A stretch of 64,000 nucleotides of DNA from Telopea speciosissima (GCF_018873765.1 NC_057924.1:1550001-1614000), one strand, 5' to 3'; counted from the first letter of the stretch, positions 37,188-49,798 are shown. Numbers and translations: made by a program. The notes: generated from the letters alone by a model not told the origin.

Positions 37188-38618
37188 AAAACTATCTTAC
37201 TGGGAGAAACAAGAAAATCAGAAATAAATATTGTGAGAGAAACTTGAAGTGACTAACATACCTATTTTGCTTGAATGACAAAGCTCCAACACTTGTCAAG
37301 CAAAAGCTACATCTTATCAGAAGACATTTGATGCCCCTCGTAACATTTCAGCCTTCATGTAGCATACACTTATAGCCATGAATGTGAAGTAGTGTCATCC
37401 CTTCAACAGGAGCCACCTTTCAATGGAAAATACCAACTTTAGAAAGCAAATCTTCCACCAAGTTACTGTTTAGTAACTGAATAGTGGATAAAGTGCAGTC
37501 CTCATGCAAGCAGGCTAAGTTAGAAGGAATGACAGAAAAAATTTTACCTCAGCAACAATACCTCGTCTGGAATCATAAAAGATAGTCTCTCCTCCAACTG
37601 GTGACTCAAAAGAATCCTGGTTACTGCTTATATGACTATTGCTTTTGTGCCTTACACCTCAACACTTTCATCAATATCCCTCCCAAAGCACTGCCCCACC
37701 TTGTACTTGAGACTCCAACAATCAGTTACACTCATGAGAAGAGAGCATTTGGATGGGAACTCAAGTTAGTGGCCCATTGATTTAAGCTGTTAATTCACAG
37801 AAAGCAATCATAAGGGCACAGAGAAATGAAAAGGTTCCATTGGCATAGTTCGACGAATTGAACATAAAGGAGGATACACAGAACCCAAAAGGGTAGTTCT
37901 TAAACAAGTGACCCAATTTATATTCGTTCAAACTAATTTGATCTTGATTTAGCAATTCGATTTCACTTATTGGCTTTGAATATTATCAATTAAATAGAAA
38001 ATCTTTTTTTTTCCTCCCTTGTAAGCAAGGTTGAAAGCCTCAACATTATAGTCACATGGTTATGTTTCAAGAGGAACTAAATAAGTAATACAAGTTGGTT
38101 GATAGGCAATGAACACCCAAGCCACCACCATATTCGCCGGAGTTTGCAGAGGTGACCAAGCTCGGCTTCACCGGAGTTTCTCCAAGGCTCTTCGTTGATT
38201 TTTGAAAATAGTATAGAGAGAGGAGAGATACGAGAGTGGGAAAGAGGAAAGAATGGAGAGAGGAGACGTGAGAGTTGTTGTTTCATTGGAAAACTGCATA
38301 CATGGAGAGAGGAGAGAGACAAGTCTGGTTTTGAGGAAAGAGTGGAGAGTGGAGAGAGGAGAGAGAGAGAGAGAGAGTCACTAGTTCATTGGGAACCACC
38401 ATCGTAAACTGTATTTCAAAAGCCAGTCGTTGGATGTTTGTTTGACATGTGTCGAGCATCCCCAAGGAGAACCTCACGAACCGTATGGTGAGGGAACCTT
38501 AGAGGAAAAAAGTATAAACATGGATGAGAGTTTTCATTTTATAGGGGGTGGGGTGGTCAGTTTAGGGGGTTATGTCTGAACTTAGGCTACATGCGATCAA
38601 GCAGCATTCTCTTCCCCA

Positions 38619-38817
38619 AAATAATAATAGGGAGAGCGATCGCTGCCAAGCTGCTTGGCCCCTACACAAGTGCGCGGACCAATAAGAGTGCGTGTGGGGC
38701 ATCCAATAGAGATGAGATTTTTCATTTCACGGGGGTGGGAGGTCACTTCACCCTTCCTATATCTGGGCGTAGACGCCATGTAGCCTAACAGCGTCTTTTT
38801 CCCTTATTAATAATAAT
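38619..38817. repeat. Dispersed repeat family A, intact copy
   Basis: Starts AATAATAATAGGGAGAGCG and ends with the complement of TTATTAATAAGGGAAAAAGA, so the ends are inverted. The core includes TTGGCCCCTACACAAGTGCG and GATTTTTCATTTCACGGGGG. It lies in tandem with the split copy ending at 38617. About 199 bp with no coding capacity, likely a MITE. Confidence 0.6.
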
Positions 38818-39066
38818 GCCTAGAAGCATAGGTTGGTCCACCCAGGTTTAAGTGAACAAGGACATTTATGTCAACAAATAAGACAGTTGTTGGATAAGCA
38901 TCATATGTGTAGAGCCAGACTTATCTCAGTACAAATTTAGATCTGTTTATCGTGCAATGTTTTTTTTATCTCAACTTGGCATCCCTCAAAACATTGTGAG
39001 CGACAGAGATCCAAGATTCACAGGAAGGTTTTGGTCGGAACTGTTCAAACTTTTGGGGTCTCAACT

Positions 39067-41836
39067 TGTCACACCCCAATCCCAACAAGGGATAAAATAC
39101 AATATCAGGGTATGATTGGGGTGACACGCGTCATCCCACCTCACCGCCAGGATCTCGATGCGATGGCCAACTCACGTCATAAACCAATATTACAATACAA
39201 TAATATCGAGTGCGAAAGACAAAGGTATATTACATTTCCAACGATCATAAAATAAGCGGAAGCGTTCTGATGAGTTACCTCATGTTCATACGGCTAAGTG
39301 ATACGTAAATAGTTTGGATGGACATCCCGAATGACCATAGCATAACTATCCCAAAACAAATATAACAATAAATATTTATATAAGGCACGTGGCCCCAAAA
39401 AAAACAAAAGAAGGGAATAAGTCCCAAGTATCAATACAGCCCGTAGGCACAATCATCATGGGCAACCATCGCCATGATCCTCGATCCACGATCTCGGCTC
39501 CACAGTAATCATACGCATCAAAATCTAAAAAGAATGTGTACACGGGGTTAGCTCCACCGAGCTAGTGAGAGAGAAAAGGGGATGCACAATCACACAATCA
39601 CAAATAGTCCATGGTGCATGCTATTATTAATTCATTTACCACCTAACACACAATGCTAAGTCAATGGGTATATGCTACTGCAATAACTCGGGAAGACATT
39701 GTGGATCCTTCCATTCTCACCACAATGCAACCTCAATTATTACTATGGAGCCGCGCCGTCGTAGTCATCACCACCCGAGGCGGACCCGATAACCATTACT
39801 ACCCCTGGCCTGGCCTCTCTAACTCTCCCACAGCGGCGGTGCTCGGCTACCCAACACCTAAACCCCTGTTGGTAAGGGTCGTAGCATAGGAGCTGAGCCA
39901 TTTACCACCTAACACACAATGCTAAGTCAATGGGTATATGCTACGCAATAACTCGGGAAGACATTGTGGATCCTTCCATTCTCACCACAATGCAACCTCA
40001 ATTATTACTATGGAGCCAGCGCAGTCGTAGTCATCACCACCCGGAGGCGGACCCGATAACCATTACTACCCGGCCTGGCCTCTCTAACTCTCCACGGCGG
40101 TGCTCGGCTACCCAACACCTAAACCCCTGTTGGTAAGGGTCGTAGCATAGGGGCGAGCCTAACCACGGATATACTACATGAATCCTATCGTGTTGAGAGG
40201 TACATCCGGGTGTATCAACGTCCCATTCCATCTAACACCGGTACCCGGCACAACACGGCGCATGACAAGAATGAGATGCAATATACAATTCCACGTAATT
40301 CGGGGTTCGGTGCGATGCTTCCCGCACCGTAACCCAACACAAATCCATATCATCCAAATCATCATCATCGAATAAGAATAAATGCAAATATGCAATCATG
40401 CTTGAATGATAATGTCACAATATAATTCATAAATGCATGAATAAGCAATAGTAAACAAGCTCAACCAGTCACCCAAACCCACTCACCAATTACTTCAAAT
40501 GGAATTTGTATAAGCGCAACGATTCCGCTTAAAATCACCCCATTGCACATATGTTGGCACCTATGGAAGTGAATAAGAGTGTGAGAGAGTGTAGGGGAGG
40601 CCTCATAGAGAAACCCCACCATTTACATAAGTTATAAGCCTTAAAAGCGCATCGGAGGCAACGTCGGACTCGCGAGGCTTGCCTCGACCTTGCCTCCGAC
40701 CTTCCTGCGAGCTCGGGACACATCGGAGGCAAACATCGGACTCACGCGAGTCTTGCCTCCGATGCAACCCAAGTGTGATTTCAAGGTCTTTAAAAGCCCG
40801 GGGTTGTCCCATTTGGTTCTCTAAGCCTCAAGGGACAAGGGAGGGTGTCTTGGAGTCTATTTGGGTCTTAGAAACACCCAACATCCAAAGATTTAAGGGG
40901 GTTTAAAGGATCAAAAGCTCAAAAATCCAGATTTGGGGTTTTCTTTGGTGGTTGAAGCTTTAGAATTAAATAGCTTCAAGAAGAGGTCAAATAGAGGTCT
41001 TTATAGGATTGTAATGAAAATGGGATAGCATCCTACAAGGGAAACTACACATGACTCGAGCTAACCCCTTGGGTTTCAAAAGAAATCCCCATCTTGGGGC
41101 TGCAACCAAAGAACCACCCAAGCTCAAGCGAGCAAGGAGAAAGAGAGAAAAAGGGGAAAGGGGCACTTGGCTTACAGTGCGAGATACACAAGATGTGCCC
41201 TCTTTAAAGCTCCAAACCCAGCAGCCGTTTCCTTCTTCTTCTTCCCTTCCTTCTCCTTCTTCTCCTCCTTGCCGCCTCCTCTCTTCAAAGCTCTCCTCCT
41301 TTTCACGATTAGGTTAGGAAAGAAAAGAAAAAGAAAGACTAAGGAATAGTCTTACCCCTCTCTCTCATATAGAAAATCACTTTTAATGGCCTGTTTGGAT
41401 AAGGCCTCATAAGTGTAACCTAGGGTCTATTTGGGTAGGGTCAAACATGGCGGGACACCCATAGCACCTTAGCCATACGGTCTCACCCACAAGAGTCCTT
41501 GTCGCGACATTGGATGCGGGGTCGGAGGCGCCAGTAACCTTGCATCCGATGCGAGTAGGAAGGTGGTTCCCACCATAAGAGGTCGGGGCCTTTGGACCAC
41601 ACTTGAGGGCTTTTTGAGAGGGCGTAAGCACACAATAAAATTTGGTCAACTACTTACCCCGACACGTCAAGGGGCAACCTCCATGGTCCCGACTAGTTTC
41701 CACAGGCAACCTCGTACTATGGTCAATATTGGGTTTGACCACCGGTGAGAACAACTCACCGGCATACGTGGTAGTGATAACTACACGTCACGGGAAGAAT
41801 TAATAATTAATTATACTCCGGGGTGCGGGTATAACA
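39067..41836 (-). repeat. 3' LTR of the nested element
   Basis: Plus-strand start TGTCACACCCCAATCCCAAC, end GTGCGGGTATAACA. It includes an internal tandem duplication of about 265 bp (39634-39899 and 39900-40160), in which ACCACCTAACACACAATGC begins each unit. A further CGGAGGCAA-rich stretch lies at 40655-40765. Confidence 0.92.
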
Positions 41837-43344
41837 TTCTCCCCACCTTACAAGAAATTTGGTCCCGAAATTTGAGGCGACTAGGGTCTCAAGTGATAAG
41901 GGTTGTTGGATAACAACATCCCAAGTCACCCACATCTTAAACTAAGTCAAAGGTCGGGTCAAGATGAGGCGGTGCCTACATGTCACGACAAGTCGGGTTC
42001 CACAACTCTCTTTTTCTTACGGGTCACATTACCACAAGGGTGTGGTTCACAATAACCCTAGGAAAACGGGGTTCCAACTACTAAGTTAAGTCTCAAGGAA
42101 CAAAGGTTCCCTAGATCTTCCGGATCGGTGATACCACTCTAGCCTTGATCTCTGGTCATTCTTGGGTTACAGGTTTAACTGTCCATGACCCAACATAGGG
42201 TTTACATTCGAAGGCTTTCACATCTGGTTGTCTCATTACCTAACCCAACTTTAGAATGATTTGGAATATTGATGGAATCTCCTATTGTTCACTCCCGATC
42301 GGAGGGAACGCATTTGGTGATCCATTACCCCATTCATATCTGTCGTTGGAGAAGGTCTTGTTACATCCTTGATTTCAACTTTCACAACCTTTAAACCTAC
42401 TACACGGTTATCCCACAAGGAAGAGTCCACATCAGTCCTCTTTCGAGAACCAATAACCCTTTAATAGTTTTGGTCCAAGTCAACTCTTCAAGTAGGTCTC
42501 AATAAATTAACCTACTCGGTCATTAAATTCATTATTCATTACCCTAAGGTTTGGTCAACCAAGGTCGGGCTCCAACTAGTTTCACGGCAAGGTCGAGGTA
42601 AGTCATACTTATAGTACCGGAGAATCACTCTAGTCACACAAGTCCAAGGTTCTAAGGGATAACTATATATATATATCACACCAATATGTAGGCATAGATT
42701 CAATAATTACATTCAAATTCCTATGGACATATCTGTCATCTAGGTCAATCCACCGAACAAGAAGTTCTCAGTGCACGGTTCGCTAAGTCCCTTTTTTAGA
42801 AAGTCAAATCACGGTGTAGGACTTTCTCTATGAGTCTAAACAAGGTTTGGATGGACCAAGTAAAGTTCAAATAGAGTCGTCACTAGCTTGAGGTGTTATG
42901 AGTGACTTCCAAATACACGTGACCTTCATGGCTTACTCAAATAAACAGCCCAAACCAGCCTATTACTTTCCTTTCCTAGTACCTACCCACAGGTTTAGAT
43001 TCTACGCACCCCCTTAGGGGTCTCTACCCGCATAGATTTAGGGTTCCCTATCCATAAGGTTTGAGTCCTTACATTCATAGGGTCTAAGGATCTTCATCCT
43101 CAAGGGTAACTCTTCTCCTTTTAGGTAAGAGAGGAGTCACAGCGGTTACCAATGCCTGCTAGTTCTTATTAGCTGGCCCAGTCGGGTACAAGTCCTAACC
43201 TCTTTCAATTTTTAGGTATTAACTAGACTCATGTGGTCCCCACAAATGGGTCACACAACAGGGGTGTCCGATCTAGGGTATAGGCACAAGATCATCACAT
43301 ATAGGTGTGGTCAAAAGGTCTCCAAAATAGGCTCAAAATCTTAA

Positions 43345-43630
43345 AAGAAAATCGGGTGGACTCACGAGCGACGTCAGCACTCCGGGTGCATTCGTGGCTC
43401 CTCCGTGAAAATAGGTAGAGCGGACTAACGGGCGGATGTGGAATGCAAATCCGTTCGTTCGTCCGGTCTCAGAAGTCTCAAAGGCCGAGAGAGTTGAAGT
43501 CAAACGGATCTACGGATGGACGCATGAGTGTGGATCCGTTCGTTGATCCGCACAGTTTTAAAATGATAATTTCAAGTTTTGTACAGAGCGGATTCACGAC
43601 AAGTGGATCCGCTCGTTCGTTCATTTACAG
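43345..43630. repeat. Four degenerate units inside the LTR element
   Basis: Units of roughly 60-85 bp share GAGCGGA(C/T)T(A/C)ACG and GATCCG(T/C)TCGTTCGT blocks, seen at about 43350, 43418, 43500 and 43588. The region is CpG-rich compared with the surrounding interior. Confidence 0.6.
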
Positions 43631-45686
43631 AAATTTAACATAACAGAGCTGCGAGTTTTAAAACTCACTTTTGGCTCCAAAGAAAGGAACATAACCGCAG
43701 GGAGAAAAAGCTCTACGGGACTTCCGTTCAAGCTTCCCTCGGGTGGTTTTCTTGTAATCTTAAGCCTCAAGGTTTAACTCTCACTTGTTCAAGATATGGC
43801 TTTCTTCCCATTTCTACTTTCTCTTTTCTTAGATTTGGGATGAATCATCTCAAGTTGTGATCATGTCTTGATTTTGCTTGTAATCCCATAGCCATGTACA
43901 CCAAATCCATACCAAAATTGATTGGCCGAAACTAGGGTTTTTGGGTGTAATCAAGTCCTATTTGATCGATGGCACTAAGTTGTTGGATCCTTGTTTGATT
44001 ATTGCATCTTTTATAAATTTCAAGTCTTTGCAAGCATTTTAGAGATTGTTGCTAGGTTTATCATATATAGTTGAATTTTACTTGGATTATGTTCAGGTTT
44101 TAGTTATAGTAAAATCCTCAATTCACAATATTTTGGGAAAACTCTCCAAGTTCAAATCTAATTCTTTTACATGCCATAAATTCTCATAGAAAATTATCAC
44201 ATTGTCTTATCTTCAAGTATATTCTCTTGTACACATGATTGTTGATAAAATCCTTAAAATCTTTCCTCTTTTCCTCAAATAAATAATTTTTGTCTCTTGT
44301 TGAGGTATTTTCATCCAGCAACTTGCTTGTTTGATATTAGTTGGGATGTAAAGTAGCCAAAAGTATATGTTGTTCACATTGGTCTCATTATTCACATCCA
44401 CGCATTAGGAATCTCACATGGATTTTTACATGTGCATTGATCTTATTCATTTCTCTTTACTCCAAACATCTTCCTATGGTTATCGTGTCTCATTTTCCCT
44501 TATATGCTCTTATCACAATATAATTTTCACATCTTGTAGACATTTCACTTCTATACTTTTATTTGCCAAGATAAAGCTTAAGTTACCGGGGTAAGATATG
44601 CCATAAGAGGGGCGAGGAAACATCAAATAGAGGTAATAAAAGCCTAACATAGGTTGGTTCATCAAGACAGGGCAAGAAAATCCTTTCTGGCTTGGGCGGT
44701 TTTAGGTGTGGTTTCAGTAAGTTGCAACCACAGGTAAATCCGAGCTTTCACAAAACCAATTTTGTTATTAGAAATTCACGGATTCTCAGTCGGTTTCACA
44801 AAATTGAATCCACGGGTGAAACCGCATGGCCCAAAAATTAAAATTTTAAAACCCGCAACTTAGGGGTTTATTTCCCTCCTTCGAAACACAATCCTAATAC
44901 ATTTGAAGAACCAAAAGCCGTGATCGTTCTTGCTCTCTCTTCCCTCCTCGGTGGATTTTAGTGCTCCAATTTACTCCTCAACAACATCCAATCGCATTCG
45001 GGTAAGATCTCTCTTTCTCCCATTGATTTCTCTCAAGGAGAAACCCCAAAATCGATTTCAGGTTTATAAAACTTGGGGTTTTTGTTTCCTTTTGCTCAGT
45101 AGACTGTTCACAATCTAATCTTAACCATTTTCTCACCATAAGCAACCTATACAAGGGCTTGCATACGATCTTGGCATCTAACTCAAGGATTTATGTTGGA
45201 TTTTGGAAAAACCAAAACCTACTCGAATTTTCCTCTTCTCTTTTGCCATGTATGAATAGGTCTTACTAGATAGGGCTTAGTTTACATCCTTTGAGTGGTC
45301 ACAAGCCAACTTTACTTGTTTCTCAAGATTCAAACTTCCAATCACAAAATCTAAAAATTTTCTTTAAAGTTTATAGCATATTTCAAGATCAAATAAATCC
45401 ATATTTTGCTTGAACTCACTGTTTTGCATAAAGCATTACTTTCTAGGCATATTATGACCATGAATCTTCATTATTTATCATGTCATTCACATAATGGTCA
45501 TACCTTTTCTTTTTCCCCAACTTCTTAGATCACAATTTGATAAAAATCAGAAATTTCTAGCATAAGAATATTGTTGTAATTTAATTTGCTTTGGAAAAAG
45601 AATCAAAGGCTAGATTTTAAACCTCATAACCTTACATTGATCATCTACTTAGGCCTTAGCATTCAAGTTATTAATTTGCTATCTAC

Positions 45687-46260
45687 TTGGCTTTTAGCTG
45701 CAGGTTAAAACAATCAATGGCTCCAAGAACACAGCGTGCATGCGTGGAACAAGTTGCACCAACTGTCCTAGATCCACTATGGTTTCAAAAGATAGAGGAC
45801 CAAGAGCTTTACCAAGACTACTTCCGCTTCAAAAATCTAGTGGAAGGGGCGGAATGTAGTGTTGGATGATCTCAAAGCATACAAGGTGGAATAGAGATTC
45901 GAGGCATTGGGGTGGACCGACATTCTCAACCTCCCTGAACCATATTACCCAAAACTCATCGGATATTTCTATGCAAATCGAACAGGAACCCGCACACAAA
46001 ACTATCGGGTTGTTTCATATGTAAGGGGGTTCCTATAGCCTTCACTCGCAGATAGTTGGCGGCATTATCAATGTCTCCATTGGGGAAGAGAAGACCTACT
46101 ATTCACTTGGAAGGAATCCCTACTCCTTCATCGGGCGAGAGGTAGTGACATTCGTCGGCCATCGGCGGCTGAACCTACGAGTGGTGGATGGCTTCGATGA
46201 GGTCACGAAGCAACTCTTCGACCGGACTCGGCGCCTAGAGGGTATCGAGAGGGGTAGATG
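45687..46260 (+). pseudogene. Antisense coding remnant in the LTR element
   Basis: Plus-strand sequence, opposite to the element's own direction, begins with a 60-residue frame. Further on it carries blocks such as YPKLIGYFYANRTG and SYVRG, which recall the 'putative plant transposon protein' domain common in large plant LTR elements. It is broken, with a handful of breaks. Antisense genes are known in some plant Gypsy lineages (the Tat/Grande group); placement here is inference. Confidence 0.5.
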
Positions 46261-47026
46261 ACATCAACACCTTTCTTGGTCGCGATGGTGGCGGTGGTGC
46301 AAATGACTATCCCAACTTTCTCTCAACAAATTGAAGTTATCCGGATCGCTTCTTCTAGTTCTTGTCTTAGGATGAACAACTAGGAACTTTTAGAAATGGT
46401 AGACTTGTATATTTAATCGAGATAACCGAGAATCAAATGTTTCAATTGGAACAAATGGGGTCTTGCATTCGAGTTGGGAAAGGCACGATTATGCCCAAAC
46501 AGAGAATCGGAACAATTATGGTGTTTAGATTGGTATCTCTTGATTGAGCGGGATGGAGTCATATGTTTTTATTGGAAAAGATGAAATCATGAATGTTAAA
46601 ATGGGAAGGATATGATTGCCTCCCAAGAAAATTTGGAACAATTTGATATTTGTAATTAATCTTATATGTATCTCTATGTATTTACTTAATTCTTTCTTGT
46701 TTAATTCATTGTTGATAATTGTGGGTGATTATAATTGATTCATTATTATTTATGAATTTTAACATATAGTTGCCCATCTATGACCTACTTAAGACTCAAC
46801 CAAGCAATTACATAGTTGTAGCTTAACAGCCTATGGTTCAAGTCCTAAGTTCCATGTTATCTATTATCTTCTAAGTCCTTGTTTCACCACAATCAGTCTT
46901 CTCCTATGTCTGCACACAATCATTTATGTTCTTGAAGATTTTTAATTTAGAACCTAATTGTGGAGAGTAAATCAAGAGTCCGCAAGACTGTGGTTGGTGC
47001 AGAGCATCATTGCTCTGATACCATGT

Positions 47027-49798
47027 TGTCACACCCCAATCCCAACAAGGGATAAAATACAATATCAGGGTATGATTGGGGTGACACGCGTCATCCCACC
47101 TCACCGCCAGGATCTCGATGCGATGGCTAACTCACGACCATAAACCAATATTACAATACAATAATATCAGAGTGCGAAAGACAAAGGTATATTACATTTC
47201 CAACGATCATAAAATAAGCGGAAGCGTTTACAGTAGTTACCTCATGTTCATACGGCTAAGTGATACGTAAATAGTTTGGATGGACATCCCGAATGACCAT
47301 AGCATAACTATCCCAAAACAAATATAACAATAAATATTTATATAAGGCACGTGGCCCCAAAAAAACAAAAGAAGGGAATAAGTCCCAAGTATCAATACGC
47401 CCGTAGGCACAATCATCATGGGCAACCATCGCCATGATCCTCGCCACGATCTCTGGCTCCACAGTAATCATACGCATCAAAATCTAAAAAGAATGTGTAC
47501 ACGGGGTTAGCTCCACCGAGCTAGTGAGAGAGAAAAGGGGATGCACAATCACACAATCACAAATAGTCCATGGTGCATGCTATTATTAATTCATTTACCA
47601 CCTAACACACAATGCTAAGTCAATGGGTATATGCTCTGCAATAACTCGGGAAGACATTGTGGATCCTTCCATTCTCACCACAATGCAACCTCAATTATTA
47701 CTATGGAGCCGCGCCGTCGTAGTCATCACCACCCGGAGGCGACCGATAACCATTACTACCCTGGCCTGGCCTCTCTAACTCTCCACGGGCAGGGGTGCTC
47801 GGCTACCCAACACCTAAACCCCTGTTGGTAAGGGTCGTAGCATAGGGAGGCGAGCCATTTACCACCTAACACACAATGCTAAGTCAATGGGTATATGCTA
47901 CTGCAATAACTGGGAAGACATTGTGGATCCTTCCATTCTCACCACAATGCAACCTCAATTATTACTATGGAGCCCTAGTCGTAGTCATCACCACCCGCGG
48001 AGCACCCGATAACCATTACTACCCCGCCTGGCCTCTCTAACTCTCCACAGGCAGTGCTCGCTACCCAACACCTAAACCCCTGTTGGTAAGGGTCGTAGCA
48101 TAGGGAAGCGAGCCTAACACGATATACTACATGAATCCTATCGTGTTGAGAGGTACATCCGGGTGTGTCAACGTCCCATTCCATCTAACACCCGGTACCA
48201 AGACAACACGGCGCATACTGACAAGAATGAGATGCAATATACAATTCCACGTAATTCGGGGTTGGTGCGACTTCCCGCACCGTAACCCAACACAAATCCA
48301 TATCATCCAAATCATCATCATCGAATAAGAATAAATGCAAATATGCAATCATGCTTGAATGATAATGTCACAATATAATTCATAAATGCATGAATAAGCA
48401 ATAGTAAACAAGCTCAAACAGTCACCCAAACCCACTCACCAATTACTTCAAATGGAATTTGTATAAGCGCAACGATTCCCGCTTAAAATCACCCCATTGC
48501 ACATATGTTGGCACCTATGGAAGTGAATAAGAGTGTGAGAGAGTGTAGGGGAGGCCTCATAGAGAAACCCCACCATTTACATAAGTTATAAGCCTTAAAA
48601 AGCTGCATCGGAGGCAACGTCGGACTCAGGGCTTGCCTCCGACCTTGCCTCCGACCTTCCCTGCGGGCTCGGGACACATCGGAGGCAAACATCGGACTCA
48701 CGATCTTGCCTCCGATGCAACCCAAGTGTGATTTCAAGGTCTTTAAAAGCCCAGGGTTGTCCCATTTGGTTCTCTAAGCCTCAAGGGACAAGGGAGGGGT
48801 GTCTTGGAGTCTATTTGGGTCTTAGAAACACCCAACATCCAAAGATTTAAGGGGGTTTAAAGGATCAAAAGCTCAAAAATCCAGATTTGGGGTTTTCTTT
48901 GGTGGTTGAAGCTTTAGAATCAAATAGCTTCAGCAAGAGGTCAAATAGAGGTCTTTATAGGATTGTAATGAAAATGGGATAGCATCCTACAAGGGGAAAC
49001 TACACATGACTCGAGCTAACCCCTTGGGTTTCAAAAAGAAATCCCCATCTTGGGGCTGCAACCAAAGAACCACCCAAGCTCAAACGAGCAAGGGAGAAAG
49101 AGAGAAAAAGGGGGGAAAGGGGCACTTGGCTTACCTGGTCTGAGATACACAAGATGTGCCCTCTTTAAAGCTCCAAACCCAGCAGCCGTTTCCTTCTTCT
49201 TCTTCCCTTCCTTCTCCTTCTTCTCCTCCTTGCCGCCTCCTCTCTTCAAAGCTCTCCTCCTTTTCACGATTAGGTTAGGAAAGAAAAGAAAAAGAAAGAC
49301 TAAGGAATAGTCTTACCCCTCTCTCTCATATAGAAAATCACTTTTAATGGCCTGTTTGGATAAGGCCTCATAAGTGTAACCTAGGGTCTATTTGGGTAGG
49401 GTCAAACATGGCGGGACACCCATAGCACCTTAGCCATACGGTCTCACCCACAAGAGTCCTTGTCGCGACATTGGATGCGGGGTCGGAGGCGGCCGGTAAC
49501 CTTGCATCCGATGCGAGTAGGAAGGTGGTTCCCACCATAAGAGGTCGGGGCCTTTGGACCACACTTCGAGGGCTTTGAGAGGGCGAAGCACACAATAAAA
49601 TTTGGTCAACTACTTACCCCGACACGTCAAGGGGCAACCTCCATGGTCCCGACTAGTTTCCACAGGCAACCTCGTACTATGGTCAATATAGCGGGTTTGA
49701 CCACCGGAGAACAACTCACCGGCATACGTGGTAGTGATAACTACACGTCACGGGGAAGAATTAATAATTAATTATACTCCCGGGGTGCGGGTATAACA
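47027..49798 (-). repeat. 5' LTR of the nested element
   Basis: Colinear with 39067-41836 throughout, including the tandem duplication (47593-47856 and 47857-48113). The primer-binding site lies three bases from its inner edge, which makes it the 5' LTR on the minus strand. Confidence 0.92.

Larger units (their letters stand above)
36371..38513. mobile_element. Foldback element with arms of about 380 bp
   Basis: The left arm (36371-36752) is repeated in inverted orientation at about 38130-38513. Both begin TTTTTTCCTCTAAGGTTCCC and keep blocks such as CAAAACCAGACTTGTCTCTC and AACGAAGAGCCTTGGAGAAA. Differences are scattered substitutions and CT-run length. The 1.38-kb centre holds exon-like pieces (see 36957-37187 and 37549-37619). 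Long inverted arms around gene-like sequence recall Mutator-like (Pack-MULE) elements, but no 9-bp target duplication was found, so the class is open. If read through, the arms would form a long double-stranded RNA. Confidence 0.75.
36285..38617. repeat. Dispersed repeat family A, copy split by the foldback element
   Basis: The left half (36285-36370: AATTATTAGGGTAGGAGATC, TTGCATTAGTGCGAGGCCAA) and the right half (38514-38617: ATGAGAGTTTTCATTTTATA, then GTCTGAACTTAGGCTACATG) correspond in order to the intact copy at 38619-38817. This shows that the foldback element landed inside a family A copy. Confidence 0.65.
39067..49798 (-). mobile_element. Nested LTR retroelement, 10.7 kb, without recognisable gag-pol
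   Basis: Two LTRs (39067-41836, 2770 bp; 47027-49798, 2772 bp) have TG...CA ends and a perfect flanking duplication CAACT. The minus-strand reading is set by the primer site TGGTATCAGAGCA (47011-47023), matching initiator methionine tRNA, and by the purine tract AAGGTGGGGAGAA (41837-41849). The 5.2-kb interior shows no gag, protease, reverse transcriptase or integrase, so this is a LARD-type non-autonomous element. Its ends and purine tract resemble Del/Tekay chromoviruses, which is inference. An antisense coding remnant lies at about 45687-46260. Near-equal LTRs and the intact duplication point to a recent insertion. Confidence 0.9.

Noticed and set aside
36361-38522. A 9-bp target duplication for the foldback element
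   Set aside because: The flanks AGGGGGGAA and GTATAAACA do not match under any end placement tried, so Mutator membership is not claimed.
39634-40160. Possible satellite or CRISPR-like array
   Set aside because: There are only two units of about 265 bp, repeated identically in both LTRs; it is part of the LTR. No short-repeat/spacer pattern exists anywhere in the window.
39031-41349. Many short frames in the LTRs
   Set aside because: They lie on both strands, differ between the paired LTRs and match no protein; they are non-coding LTR sequence.
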